The notes beneath the pieces were generated by a model that searched no databases, was not told where the DNA came from, and was given only the letters and a program-made list of their open reading frames with translations. A program made the translations under genes and the position numbers. Positions 50,614-59,765 of a DNA stretch of 64,000 bases are shown piece after piece. Numbering within the stretch: the first letter of the stretch is position 1; each line of letters opens with the position of its first letter. The DNA comes from Flavobacteriaceae bacterium GSB9 (lineage in GTDB: Bacteria; Bacteroidota; Bacteroidia; Flavobacteriales; Flavobacteriaceae), in contig CP062007.1 of NCBI GenBank assembly GCA_022749295.1, positions 2,046,001 through 2,110,000 of the forward strand, in the 5' to 3' direction.

Positions 50614-52215
50614 ATGAACAAGACCCTTTTAAACATTTTTTTGGCCATTTTTATTGGTGTTATCTTAGCCAATTGTGCCAATCGTGGCAGGCCAGAAGGT
50701 GGTCCTAAAGATGTAACACCACCAAAAATTGTAAAATCTATTCCTGAAAATTATACCACCAATTTTAAAGGCGATGAAATTGAAATCTATTTTGATGAAT
50801 TCATAAAGATTAAAGACCTACAAAAGCAGCTTATCATCTCACCACCCATGAACACCCCACCCAACGTAACCCCATTGGGCGGTGCCAGCAAATACATCAC
50901 TATTAAAATTTACGATACGCTGCAACCCAATACCACGTATGCTTTTAACTTTGGAAACAGTATTACCGACAATAACGAAGGCAACCCATACCCGTACTAT
51001 CGTTATGTATTTTCAACTGGCAATTACATCGATTCGCTCACAGTAAAAGGCAACATTGTAGATGCCCTTTTAAAACAACCAGAAACCTTTGTTAACGTGG
51101 CGCTTTACGAAGTAGATTCAACTTACACAGATTCTATTGTCTATAAAGATAAACCCAAATACATCACCAACACACTCGACAGTTTAACCACTTTTACCAT
51201 TGAAAACATTAAACCAGGCACCTATAAATTGATTGCCTTAAAGGATAACAATGGTGACAATAAATTTCAACAGAAAGTGGATCAAATCGCATTTCACGAA
51301 GGCTTTATTGAGGTGCCTACCGATACGTCGTACACACTCAAGATTTTTCAAGAAGAATTAGATTTTCGAGCCACAAGACCAAGATTACTAACAGGTGAAA
51401 AAATTGCTTTTGGCTATGAAGGCAGTTACGAAAACATGAATATTGATATTTTATCGGAAACACCTTCCGAATTTGAATACCGCATAACCAAAGATGAAAA
51501 AACCGATTCGCTAATGTTTTGGTACAAACCAAGATTAGACGTTGACTCATTGAATTTTAAAGTTACCCACCCCTCGTTTGAAAAAGATTTTACGGTGCGT
51601 ATTAGTGAACAAAAGCGCGACTCTTTGACCATAAAAGTGATACCCTCGGGCACCATTGCTATTGATGAAGAAGTTAAAGTTTCGGGTACAACACCATTTA
51701 CCAAATTCGACAAATCAAAAATATCAATAATGGATAAAGACTCTACCTTTTTGGATTTCTCTACCCGTTTTGATAGTATAACCAACACTTATGCCTTTCA
51801 ATTTGACAAAACGGAAGACAACAGTTATAAAATGCAAATCCTGCCGGAGGCCTTTACAGGATTTTTCGACCATAAAAACGATACCATAAATGTGTCGATG
51901 AAAACCAAAAAAGCATCAGACTTTGGCTACGTTAGGTTTACAATGGTCAATGCCGAGTTCCCTTTAATCGTGCAGTTAACCGATGCCAAAGGCAAAGTTC
52001 TTTATGAAGCTTATCCTAATACAGAAGAGCCAATTGACTTTTTGAATATCTCCCCAGGAACTTATTCCATAAGAGTCATTCACGACATCAACGGAAACCA
52101 AAAATTTGATACTGGAAATTATTTAAAAAAGATTCAGCCTGAAAAAGTAAGCTATTTTCAAGATGTTGAAATCAGGGCCGATTGGGGCATTCAAGAAACA
52201 CTTCAGTTTAAATAA
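50614..52215 (+). CDS. Ig-like-domain lipoprotein (Big_5)
   Basis: 533 residues from ATG 50614 (in-frame TTGs lie just upstream). Signal peptide with lipobox ILANCANRG (Cys about residue 22); then PEGGPKDVTPPKIVKSIPEN and a Big_5-type Ig-like domain (residues ~35-130); then repeated beta-sandwich segments with phrases such as TLQPNTTYAFNFG and IKPGTYKLIALKDNNGDNKF, repeated later as ISPGTYSIRVIHDINGNQKF. A Bacteroidota family, probably in the outer membrane; function unknown. Its 3' end overlaps the convergent amidase by 8 bp. Confidence 0.8.
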   Translation: MNKTLLNIFLAIFIGVILANCANRGRPEGGPKDVTPPKIVKSIPENYTTNFKGDEIEIYFDEFIKIKDLQKQLIISPPMNTPPNVTPLGGASKYITIKIYDTLQPNTTYAFNFGNSITDNNEGNPYPYYRYVFSTGNYIDSLTVKGNIVDALLKQPETFVNVALYEVDSTYTDSIVYKDKPKYITNTLDSLTTFTIENIKPGTYKLIALKDNNGDNKFQQKVDQIAFHEGFIEVPTDTSYTLKIFQEELDFRATRPRLLTGEKIAFGYEGSYENMNIDILSETPSEFEYRITKDEKTDSLMFWYKPRLDVDSLNFKVTHPSFEKDFTVRISEQKRDSLTIKVIPSGTIAIDEEVKVSGTTPFTKFDKSKISIMDKDSTFLDFSTRFDSITNTYAFQFDKTEDNSYKMQILPEAFTGFFDHKNDTINVSMKTKKASDFGYVRFTMVNAEFPLIVQLTDAKGKVLYEAYPNTEEPIDFLNISPGTYSIRVIHDINGNQKFDTGNYLKKIQPEKVSYFQDVEIRADWGIQETLQFK

Positions 52216-52987
52216 TTTTAAACGCATCTCGGTCATCCAAAAACTTAAACTTATTTCTGTAGGCCTCAACATGTCTTTTTTCTAAAGTGATGGTTTCTAT
52301 TTGTTCCTGCTTAGGCTCAATTGTAGTTATTTTATTTCCTAAAACATCATAGGCTGCAGAGTGGCCTGAATACTCAATATTTGTACCATCAACACCTACG
52401 CGGTTTACCCCAATACAATAGCTCATATTTTCAATGGCACGGGCTTGCAATAAAGTGTTCCATGCCGAAATTCGGGGTTTAGGCCAGTTGGCCACATAGA
52501 TTAAAACATGGTAACCTTCAACATTTCTGGACCAAACGGGAAAACGCAAATCGTAGCATACCTGCGGGCAAATCTTCCAGCCTTTGTAATCGATAATGAC
52601 TTGCTTAGAACCTGCCGTGTACACTTTATTTTCACCCGCTAAAGTGAAGGTGTGCCGTTTATTATATATCGAAATTTTTCCCGAGGGCTCTACAAACAAA
52701 AACCGATTATAGAATTTCCTTTCTTCCGAAATCACTAAACTCCCGGCTATAGCAGCATTTGTTTTAGTAGCCATTTGTTTCATCCACGCCACGGTATCGC
52801 CGTCCATAGGTTCGGCCACTTTTTCTGCATTCATGGTAAAACCTGTTGCAAACATTTCGGGCAGCACAATAACATCAATGGTTTGCGCAATACCTCTTAG
52901 CGCTACACCAAGGTTTTTTCGGTTTTGGGCAGCATCCTCCCAAGCCAAATCAGATTGCAGCAACGCTATTTTTAATTCATTTTGCAA
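52208..52987 (-). CDS. omega-amidase-like carbon-nitrogen hydrolase
   Basis: 259 residues, nitrilase superfamily. Catalytic triad visible: Glu in VLPEMFATGF (residue ~44), Lys in SIYNKRHTF (~110), Cys in CPQVCYDLRFP (~145). Closest to YafV/omega-amidases, which hydrolyse 2-oxoglutaramate to 2-oxoglutarate and ammonia. It lies near the methionine/glutamine transaminase gene (54047-55192), its expected partner. Confidence 0.85.
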   Translation of the reverse strand: MQNELKIALLQSDLAWEDAAQNRKNLGVALRGIAQTIDVIVLPEMFATGFTMNAEKVAEPMDGDTVAWMKQMATKTNAAIAGSLVISEERKFYNRFLFVEPSGKISIYNKRHTFTLAGENKVYTAGSKQVIIDYKGWKICPQVCYDLRFPVWSRNVEGYHVLIYVANWPKPRISAWNTLLQARAIENMSYCIGVNRVGVDGTNIEYSGHSAAYDVLGNKITTIEPKQEQIETITLEKRHVEAYRNKFKFLDDRDAFKII

Positions 52988-52994
52988 GGTTGAT

Positions 52995-53448
52995 TTATTT
53001 GAGTTTCCGTTGGGCTATTTCAGCTTTCATTTTTAGCTTATCAATTTTTGAAAGCCATTTTTCTTCGTCTTGAGGAGACAATTTACCTTTCTTTTTTAAC
53101 TTATCGTACTTTTTGGTCGATTTTTCAAATTTCGATTGTGCCTTTTCCTTTTGTTTTAATGCTTTTTTGGCCTTTTTACTTTTTACGCTTCTTTTCTTCT
53201 ACTTTTAGCTTTTTTTAAGTCTTTTTCAACTTTGTTGGCTGCTTTAATAGCAGCGCTTTTTTCAATGGTAGCCTGTTTAATCCGTTCTTCTAATGTTTCC
53301 GAAATATTATCTGTAGCATCAACACCATTTTTTAAAATACGCTCACCCTTAACCTCATAATTTACACCATCTACACGTACTTCTTGGGCGTTTGCCGCTA
53401 AAACAGTCGTTATGATTAATGCGAAATTAATATTAATTTAGGTTTCAT
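52995..53448 (-). pseudogene. coiled-coil protein paralogue, two frameshifts
   Basis: Starts at ATG 53448, overlapping the TGA of the preceding gene (ATGA). The frame breaks at once: one T missing from a T run near 53424-53426 separates MKPKLILI from FALIITTVLAANAQ. A second single-base loss between about 53185 and 53206 separates KAIKAANKVEKDLKKAK from KSKKAKKALKQKEKAQS and the end KLSPQDEEKWLSKIDKL, stop at 52995-52997. Restored, it is about 150 residues with a signal peptide and Lys-rich coiled coil, a paralogue of 53445-53969. Confidence 0.75.
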
Positions 53449-53969
53449 TTTAGGTTCTTATAAATTTCGTTGGCTTTATTGAGTTCTTCTTCCAAATCTG
53501 CAAATCTAGCTTGCCATTTTTCTTCATCACGGGGTGATAGCTTGCCCTTTTCTTTAAGTTTGTTGAATCGTTCTTTTTTATCCTGCAGTTTTTCTTGTAT
53601 TTTCAAGACTTCTTCACGCGCTTCTTCACGCGCTCCCATTTTTTCCTCCAACTGCTCTTGTTGTGCTTCAAGCTCCTCCTGCTTTTCTTTGGCTTCTTCG
53701 ATAGCTTCCTCAACATCAGCTTGGTCTTTTTCTAATTCCTTTTGTTGTTTTTCAGCAAAACGCTCCGCTTCAAGCCGTTCGTTTAAAGTGCTTTTTATAG
53801 CTTGTTTTTCAGCTTCAGATAGTGTTTCAGAAATATCGCTTCCGTTTTGGTAGAAGCTGTTGTTCTTAACCTTGTAAACCGTACCATCGCCCATAATAAC
53901 GCGTTCGCTACTTCCGCAAGACACGAAAATTACAATTGAAAATATGGCTATTAATTTTATAAATTTCAT
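53445..53969 (-). CDS. coiled-coil lipoprotein, function unknown
   Basis: 174 residues from ATG 53969 (the frame is open to 54005). Lipobox FVSCGSS (Cys about residue 18), a short beta region VIMGDGTVYKVKNNSFYQNG, then a Glu/Lys/Gln-rich coiled coil (residues ~50-174) ending with KLSPRDEEKWQARFADLEEEL. First of a tandem pair; the downstream copy is frameshifted. Likely envelope-located. Confidence 0.7.
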   Translation of the reverse strand: MKFIKLIAIFSIVIFVSCGSSERVIMGDGTVYKVKNNSFYQNGSDISETLSEAEKQAIKSTLNERLEAERFAEKQQKELEKDQADVEEAIEEAKEKQEELEAQQEQLEEKMGAREEAREEVLKIQEKLQDKKERFNKLKEKGKLSPRDEEKWQARFADLEEELNKANEIYKNLK

Positions 53970-54046
53970 GATTTTATTTTGAAGGTTCTCTGTTAATTTA
54001 GACACAAAATCGCGAACTAGTCACACAGTTAACGGACTTTTAACAT

Positions 54047-55192
54047 TTAGATACTGCATAGAATATCGGCAGCTTTTTTAAGGGTATCGTTGGTTTTTGC
54101 GAAACATAAGCGAAGTACTTTATTGTCCAGATTGTTAACATTAAAAACTGAAAGCGGAATGGAGGCGATTCCCTTATCTATGGTGAGGTGTTTTGCAAAA
54201 TCTACGTCGTACTCGTCTGAAATTTTTGAATAGCCCAGCACTTGAAAATAGGTGCCTTTTGAAGGTGTGAATTGAAATTTAGAATCTTTTATTAAATCTA
54301 AAAACAAATCCCTCTTTTTTTGATAAAATTCAGAAAGCTTCAGATAATGCTTGGGGTTTTGCATATAATCAGCTATTCCTTTTTGTGTAGGGTGGTGAAT
54401 GCAAAACACGGCAAACTGATGCACTTTTAAAAACTCGTCCATCAAATCTTTTGGCGCACAGCAATACCCCACGCGCCAGCCCGTATTATAAAAGGTTTTA
54501 CAAAAAGACGACACCACAAAACTACGTGCCTTTAACCCTGGAAACAAGCAAGCACTTTGGTGTTGTTCTCCATCATAAATCATATGTTCGTAAACCTCAT
54601 CGCTCAATACCAAAATATTGGTGTTTTCTGTAAGTTTTTGCAATTGCAACATATCGTCTTCAGAAAAAACTGTACCTGTAGGATTATGTGGCGAATTAAT
54701 AATAATCATTTTAGTTTTTCGGTTAATTTTTTGCTTTACGGCATTCCAATCGACCTTAAAACCATTTGAAGCTTCCAATTGAATGAGTACAGGCACACCT
54801 CCATTCAGTTCCACATTAGGCTCATAACTATCGTATGCTGGTTTGAAAATAATGACCTCGTCTTTTGGCTTAACAAAGGTTGAAATGATGGTAAAAATAG
54901 CTTGAGTAGCCCCAGCTGTAACCGTGATTTCAGTTTCAGGGTGGTAACTTTCGCCATAAACCCGTTCTGTTTTTTTGACAATGGCCTTACGTAAGCCCTT
55001 GTGCCCACGCATAGGCGCATACTGATTGTGTCCCGAATTCATGGCCTTACTTACCAAATCGATTAACTTTTGGTCACTCTTAAAATCTGGAAAACCTTGC
55101 GACAAATTAATGGCATGGTGCTTTTCGGCCAAGGCACTCATTACGGAAAATATAGTTGTACCCACATGGGGCAGTTTTGATGAATGTTGCAT
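54047..55192 (-). CDS. methionine/glutamine-type aminotransferase (class I/II)
   Basis: About 381 residues from ATG 55192 (an in-frame ATG lies six codons upstream). PLP-dependent class I fold: NSPHNPTGTVF (Asn/Pro motif), VLSDEVYEHMIYDG (Asp/Tyr), and the PLP Lys in SSFCKTFYNTGWRVGY. Opening HVGTTIFSVMSALAEKHHAINLSQGFPDF matches YbdL/kynurenine-glutamine transaminase K proteins. With the omega-amidase nearby it would salvage methionine from its keto acid using glutamine as donor. Confidence 0.85.
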   Translation of the reverse strand: MQHSSKLPHVGTTIFSVMSALAEKHHAINLSQGFPDFKSDQKLIDLVSKAMNSGHNQYAPMRGHKGLRKAIVKKTERVYGESYHPETEITVTAGATQAIFTIISTFVKPKDEVIIFKPAYDSYEPNVELNGGVPVLIQLEASNGFKVDWNAVKQKINRKTKMIIINSPHNPTGTVFSEDDMLQLQKLTENTNILVLSDEVYEHMIYDGEQHQSACLFPGLKARSFVVSSFCKTFYNTGWRVGYCCAPKDLMDEFLKVHQFAVFCIHHPTQKGIADYMQNPKHYLKLSEFYQKKRDLFLDLIKDSKFQFTPSKGTYFQVLGYSKISDEYDVDFAKHLTIDKGIASIPLSVFNVNNLDNKVLRLCFAKTNDTLKKAADILCSI

Positions 55193-55206
55193 ATTTATAA
55201 AGATAT

Positions 55207-56415
55207 TCAATCTAATTTGAAATGCGTTGCGGCCATTTCACAAATCTGGTCTCCAATGGCCAAGCAAGCCGTTGCTGCAGGCGACGGCGCATTAAGCACG
55301 TGAATGCTTTTACCATTAAATTCAATCCTAAAATCGTCTTGCATAGTACCATCTTCCTTGAGTAACATAGCCCGAACACCTGCACGACCAGGCTCGATAT
55401 CACCCATACACAACGATGGAATCAAACGCTGTAAGGTTTTCAAAAACAATTGTTTTGAAAAAGCCCTATGGTATTCGTTAATAGCAAATTTTGTATGCTT
55501 AAACAACAAATTCCAAGTTCCAGAATATGAAAGTGCATCTATTGTATCGTTTAAGTTAAAATCGGTCTTACGATAACCTTCCCTTTTAAAAGTCAGTACA
55601 GCATTGGGGCCACATTCCACATCGCCGTTAACCATACGTGTAAAGTGAACGCCCAAAAATGGAAACGCCGGATTGGGAATTGGATAAATGAGATTCTTTA
55701 CTTTTTCTTTCGCCTGCTCGGTTAAATTGTAATAATCGCCCCTAAAGCCCACTACTTTTTCGTTGAGTTTTACATTATCTTTTTTCGCCAATCGGTCGGC
55801 TTGTAAACCACCACAAAAAATAATATGTTTTGATTTATATTTATTTTTTGAAGTGACCACCAACGAGTATTCGGCCTGATGCACGCAAGCTTCAACCTTT
55901 TCACCCAAAACCAATTTACTTTCAGATTGTTTGGTTAAAACCAGCATTGCCAATTTTTCAGTGGTCGCCCTAAAATCAATGATACCCGTGCACGGCACCC
56001 AAATACCGCCAATACTTTGTACATGGGGTTCAATATCTTTTAACTGATGAGCATTAATTTTTTCAATCCCTTCGGTTTGGTTGGCCAGCCCGTTTCTAAA
56101 AATTTTATACATAAACGGCAGTTCACTCTCCTCAACAGCTGCTACAACTTTCCCGCAAACATCATGCTTAATATTGTACTGCCTGGCAAATTTTACCAAT
56201 TGCTTTCGGCCATCAACACAATTTTTCGCTTTTTCAGAACCTGGTTTATAGTACAAGCCCGAATGAATGACTCCAGAATTATTTCCAGTTTGGTGATTTG
56301 CCAAACACGGTTCCTTTTCTATAAGCAGCAGTTTCAATTTAGGATATTTCAACTGAATTTTATAAGCCGTAGCTGCACCAACAATACCGCCGCCAACAAT
56401 CGTTACATCATACAT
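55207..56415 (-). CDS. lhgO: L-2-hydroxyglutarate oxidase
   Basis: FAD enzyme that converts L-2-hydroxyglutarate to 2-oxoglutarate. About 402 residues from ATG 56415 (a TTG lies five codons upstream). FAD-binding VTIVGGGIVGAATAYKIQ; HQTGNNSGVIHSGLYYKPGSEKA, the family signature; C-terminal GDIEPGRAGVRA and LNAPSPAATACLAIGD. Same strand as the aminotransferase, stop 12 bp before its ATG, so probably co-transcribed; all three enzymes here end at 2-oxoglutarate. Confidence 0.93.
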   Translation of the reverse strand: MYDVTIVGGGIVGAATAYKIQLKYPKLKLLLIEKEPCLANHQTGNNSGVIHSGLYYKPGSEKAKNCVDGRKQLVKFARQYNIKHDVCGKVVAAVEESELPFMYKIFRNGLANQTEGIEKINAHQLKDIEPHVQSIGGIWVPCTGIIDFRATTEKLAMLVLTKQSESKLVLGEKVEACVHQAEYSLVVTSKNKYKSKHIIFCGGLQADRLAKKDNVKLNEKVVGFRGDYYNLTEQAKEKVKNLIYPIPNPAFPFLGVHFTRMVNGDVECGPNAVLTFKREGYRKTDFNLNDTIDALSYSGTWNLLFKHTKFAINEYHRAFSKQLFLKTLQRLIPSLCMGDIEPGRAGVRAMLLKEDGTMQDDFRIEFNGKSIHVLNAPSPAATACLAIGDQICEMAATHFKLD

Positions 56416-56485
56416 GTTTTCTGGTTTCAATGGTTGATTGATTTTTCAACCTTGAAAATACCAATAATTTCAAGAAGAAACGGCA

Positions 56486-58258
56486 TCAAACAATATTCAT
56501 CTTTTTTAAAAGAAAGGAAGCATTCATGTTTTTACAGACACCCTTTTTTAGAACATAATCAAAGTGAAGCTCATCGTTGATAATTTCGGCATCAAAATAA
56601 TAGTTTTTTACCGCTTCCAATTCATCTTCAATTTTACATAAGCTTAAATCGTGTGTAGCGATAATTCCAGTCGCATTTGAAGCGACCAACTTTTCAACAA
56701 ACTTACGAGAGCCAATGGCTTTATCGGTGCTATTGGTGCCTTTTAAAATTTCATCCAAAATAATAAAGTAGGGTTCTTTTTTTATGGCATCGACAATGTA
56801 TTTTAATCGGGTGAGCTCTGAAAAGAAATACGAACTGTCGTCGGTTAGCGAATCGGTGGTTCGCATGCTAGTAATAAGTTTTACTGGTACATACTGACTT
56901 GATTTCGCACAAACGGGAAGCCCAACATTGGCCATAACAATATGCAGAGAAACAGTTCGTAGGAAGGTACTTTTCCCAGCCATATTGGCTCCGGTTACAA
57001 TAAAGAATTGTTCGTTTTCGATAATTACATCACTTACAACACGTTTTTCTTTGCTCAATAGCGGGTGCCCCAATCCTTCGGCATTAATGGTCGTTCCTGC
57101 ATTGGTAATTTGAGGAAACACAAACTCTGGGTGGTTGAACACAAAATTGCCCAGTGAATTATATGCATCGAAAAAAGCCACAACTTCAAACCAATCAGAC
57201 ACTTTTTCACCATATCGCTCAATCCATTTTTCAATTCGATAAGCGTTGCGCAAATCGGTTAAAAACCATCCGTTACCAAAAATGGCCCCGATAAGGTTAT
57301 TTCGGTTATCCAAAGCATCCAACGATTTTGAAAATTGTTTAAAAATAGTCGATGCTTTTTCATTTTTAAGCTGAATTTGCTCCTGTTTTTCTATTAACAA
57401 TTCTGAATTAAACGAAGCGTTCTCTATTAAATTCAACAGCGTCGCATATTTACGAAATGTATCTCTAACTTTATCGGTATTTAATGCGAGTGCGTTTATC
57501 TTTTTAAGGTAAGCCCCTGTAATACCAAGACCAATTATAAGCCAATATCCTATTATTGCCTGATTGGTTATAATCCCAGAAAATGTAAGTGCGAAAACAA
57601 TTATTGACAAAATGCTAAAAACCATTGGCAGCCACACCATAATTTTCGGCAAAAATGGTTTATGGTTTTTCAACCAGTCTGCTATTTGATATGCAGGTGT
57701 TTCAACATGAACCAAACTTGATGTTGCCGCATATTTTTGTCGCCAATCTGTTTTTTTGCCCAATTCTTTTATGGCCTCTTGTCTTAAAACTATATGATAT
57801 GTATTGTTTGCTTTTAGAGCATTAGCTAATTTTAGAGCACCCTCAGCAGTAGTTGTTCGATTTATAAATTGATAAAACGACCCACGCCCAAATAAATCAA
57901 TATCCAAACTATAAAAATGATTGGCATCTTGGTATTGAAGTCCCTGATCGTTATCATAAAAATTACCTGAGGCTATTTTAATTTCGTTTTGATTGATAGC
58001 TACGAGCGCTTTGTTCAGCGCCCTTTGTCTTTTTAAGTCGGTATATTTTAACAGCAAATACACGAAAACAGCAAGACCTGAAATCGCGATAACCAGGACT
58101 AATTTCCAAGTACTAAAAAAAAGATAAACACCTAAGCCCGTGAGCACAAAAACCAATAAACGAAGCGTGCTTAAAAGCGTTATTTTTTTGTATAGTTTTT
58201 TTACTTCCTGTTGATAGGTATCCAAACAATTTTTATAGTATTCTATAGGGTTTTTCAT
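56486..58258 (-). CDS. MutS-related ATPase with N-terminal membrane segments
   Basis: 590 residues from ATG 58258 (the open frame runs further upstream without a better start). Two or more hydrophobic helices in residues ~25-75 and again near ~205-245. A MutS-type core and ATPase follow: Walker A TGANMAGKSTFLRT (~430), Walker B region FIILDEILKGTNSTDK, and a His switch GIIATHDLSL. It lacks the mismatch-recognition domain. Such membrane MutS-like proteins occur widely in Bacteroidota; function unknown. Confidence 0.8.
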   Translation of the reverse strand: MKNPIEYYKNCLDTYQQEVKKLYKKITLLSTLRLLVFVLTGLGVYLFFSTWKLVLVIAISGLAVFVYLLLKYTDLKRQRALNKALVAINQNEIKIASGNFYDNDQGLQYQDANHFYSLDIDLFGRGSFYQFINRTTTAEGALKLANALKANNTYHIVLRQEAIKELGKKTDWRQKYAATSSLVHVETPAYQIADWLKNHKPFLPKIMVWLPMVFSILSIIVFALTFSGIITNQAIIGYWLIIGLGITGAYLKKINALALNTDKVRDTFRKYATLLNLIENASFNSELLIEKQEQIQLKNEKASTIFKQFSKSLDALDNRNNLIGAIFGNGWFLTDLRNAYRIEKWIERYGEKVSDWFEVVAFFDAYNSLGNFVFNHPEFVFPQITNAGTTINAEGLGHPLLSKEKRVVSDVIIENEQFFIVTGANMAGKSTFLRTVSLHIVMANVGLPVCAKSSQYVPVKLITSMRTTDSLTDDSSYFFSELTRLKYIVDAIKKEPYFIILDEILKGTNSTDKAIGSRKFVEKLVASNATGIIATHDLSLCKIEDELEAVKNYYFDAEIINDELHFDYVLKKGVCKNMNASFLLKKMNIV

Positions 58259-58278
58259 TGTGTTTTTTGAATTCAAGA

Positions 58279-58294
58279 ACAAGGTTAACCTTGT
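58279..58294. promoter_or_regulatory. 16-bp perfect palindrome upstream of the MutS-like gene
   Basis: ACAAGGTTAACCTTGT is its own reverse complement and lies 21 bp before the ATG (58258) on the minus strand. Size and position suit an operator for a dimeric repressor. It lies within the open frame upstream of the chosen start. Confidence 0.4.
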
Positions 58295-58386
58295 AATTTG
58301 GGAAATTAGGATATTCTCCAAAGAAACGAAAAAAGCCCTAAAAAATTTCAAGGCTAAGTTCTTTGAATTTTAAATAACGTCTAAAA

Positions 58387-59745
58387 TCAAACAATTAAAC
58401 GAACCAAATCTTCAATTTTAGAAATCAACTGGATTTTTATTGTTGGGTTTTTAAGAGCTATTTTATTGTATTTAGACACAAAAATGGTTGAAAACCCGAG
58501 TTTTTCGGCTTCCAAAATACGTTGCTCTACGCGTTGAACAGGGCGAACTTCGCCGGAAAGTCCAACTTCGGCCGCAAAACAAAAATCTTTTTGTAACGAT
58601 GCATCCTCGTTTGAAGATAAAATAGCGGCCACAACGGCTAAATCTATAGCAGGATCATCAACGGTTATACCTCCGGTTATATTTAAAAACACATCTTTTG
58701 CACCCAACCGAAAGCCGGCTCGCTTTTCTAAAACGGCCAAAAGCATATTTAAACGTTTAGCATTAAAACCTGTGGCGCTACGCTGTGGCGTACCATAAAC
58801 AGCGGTACTTACCAAAGCTTGTACTTCTATCATCAGCGGGCGCATTCCCTCTAACGTTGCCGCAATAGCGTTACCTGAGAGCTCTTCGTCTTTTTTTGAG
58901 ATTAATATTTCAGATGGATTAGAAACTTCGCGCAAACCAGAACCTTGCATTTCGTAAATGCCCAATTCGTTGGTTGACCCAAAACGGTTTTTGTGCGCCC
59001 TTAAAATTCTAAACACATAATTTCGGTCGCCTTCAAATTGCAAAACTGTATCGACCATATGTTCCAAAATTTTTGGTCCTGCAATATGCCCATCTTTGGT
59101 TATGTGGCCAATTAATAAAACCGGTGTCGCTGTTTCTTTAGCAAATTTTATGAGCTCTGTAGTACACTCTTTTATTTGCGATATACTTCCCGAAGACGAC
59201 TCGATATAATCGCTATGCAAAGTTTGAATAGAATCGATAATCACTATTTCTGGCTCTAAAACCTCTATTTGTTTAAAAACATTTTGAGTTTTGGTTTCGG
59301 TTAAGATATAGCAATTACTGTTTTCGGGATTAATGCGCTGGGCACGCATTTTAATCTGCTTTTGGCTTTCTTCACCCGAAACGTAAAGTGTTTTGTATGG
59401 GAGCTTTAACGCTATTTGAAGCAACAAGGTACTTTTTCCTATGCCGGGTTCACCTCCCAAAAGTGTTAATGAGCCCGGCACTATACCGCCTCCTAAAACA
59501 CGGTTAAATTCGGCATCAAATGTATTTAAACGCGGCTCTTTTGAGGTATCTATTTCATTGATTCGTAACGGAACAGATTTTCTTTTTACTGTAGTGGTTG
59601 GCGATTTCCAGTCCGATTTTTCGGGTTTTTGCACCAACTCTTCTACAATGGTGTTCCATTCTTTACAAGCATTACACTGGCCTTGCCATTTTGAAAATTG
59701 TGTTCCACAATTTTGGCAGAAAAACGTGGTTTTAACTTTTGCCAT
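58387..59745 (-). CDS. radA: DNA repair protein RadA
   Basis: RecA-like helicase acting in recombination branch migration. 452 residues. Zinc finger C10-x2-C13 and C24-x2-C27; Walker A GGEPGIGKST (residues 97-106); the RadA motif KNRFGST (~252); C-terminal Lon-type domain with LFLNITGGITVDDPA-like segment and EVGLSGEVRPV. Last gene of the unit starting at panC, an arrangement common in this family. Confidence 0.96.
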   Translation of the reverse strand: MAKVKTTFFCQNCGTQFSKWQGQCNACKEWNTIVEELVQKPEKSDWKSPTTTVKRKSVPLRINEIDTSKEPRLNTFDAEFNRVLGGGIVPGSLTLLGGEPGIGKSTLLLQIALKLPYKTLYVSGEESQKQIKMRAQRINPENSNCYILTETKTQNVFKQIEVLEPEIVIIDSIQTLHSDYIESSSGSISQIKECTTELIKFAKETATPVLLIGHITKDGHIAGPKILEHMVDTVLQFEGDRNYVFRILRAHKNRFGSTNELGIYEMQGSGLREVSNPSEILISKKDEELSGNAIAATLEGMRPLMIEVQALVSTAVYGTPQRSATGFNAKRLNMLLAVLEKRAGFRLGAKDVFLNITGGITVDDPAIDLAVVAAILSSNEDASLQKDFCFAAEVGLSGEVRPVQRVEQRILEAEKLGFSTIFVSKYNKIALKNPTIKIQLISKIEDLVRLIV

Positions 59746-59765
59746 TCGGTTTGCTATGTTAAGGG

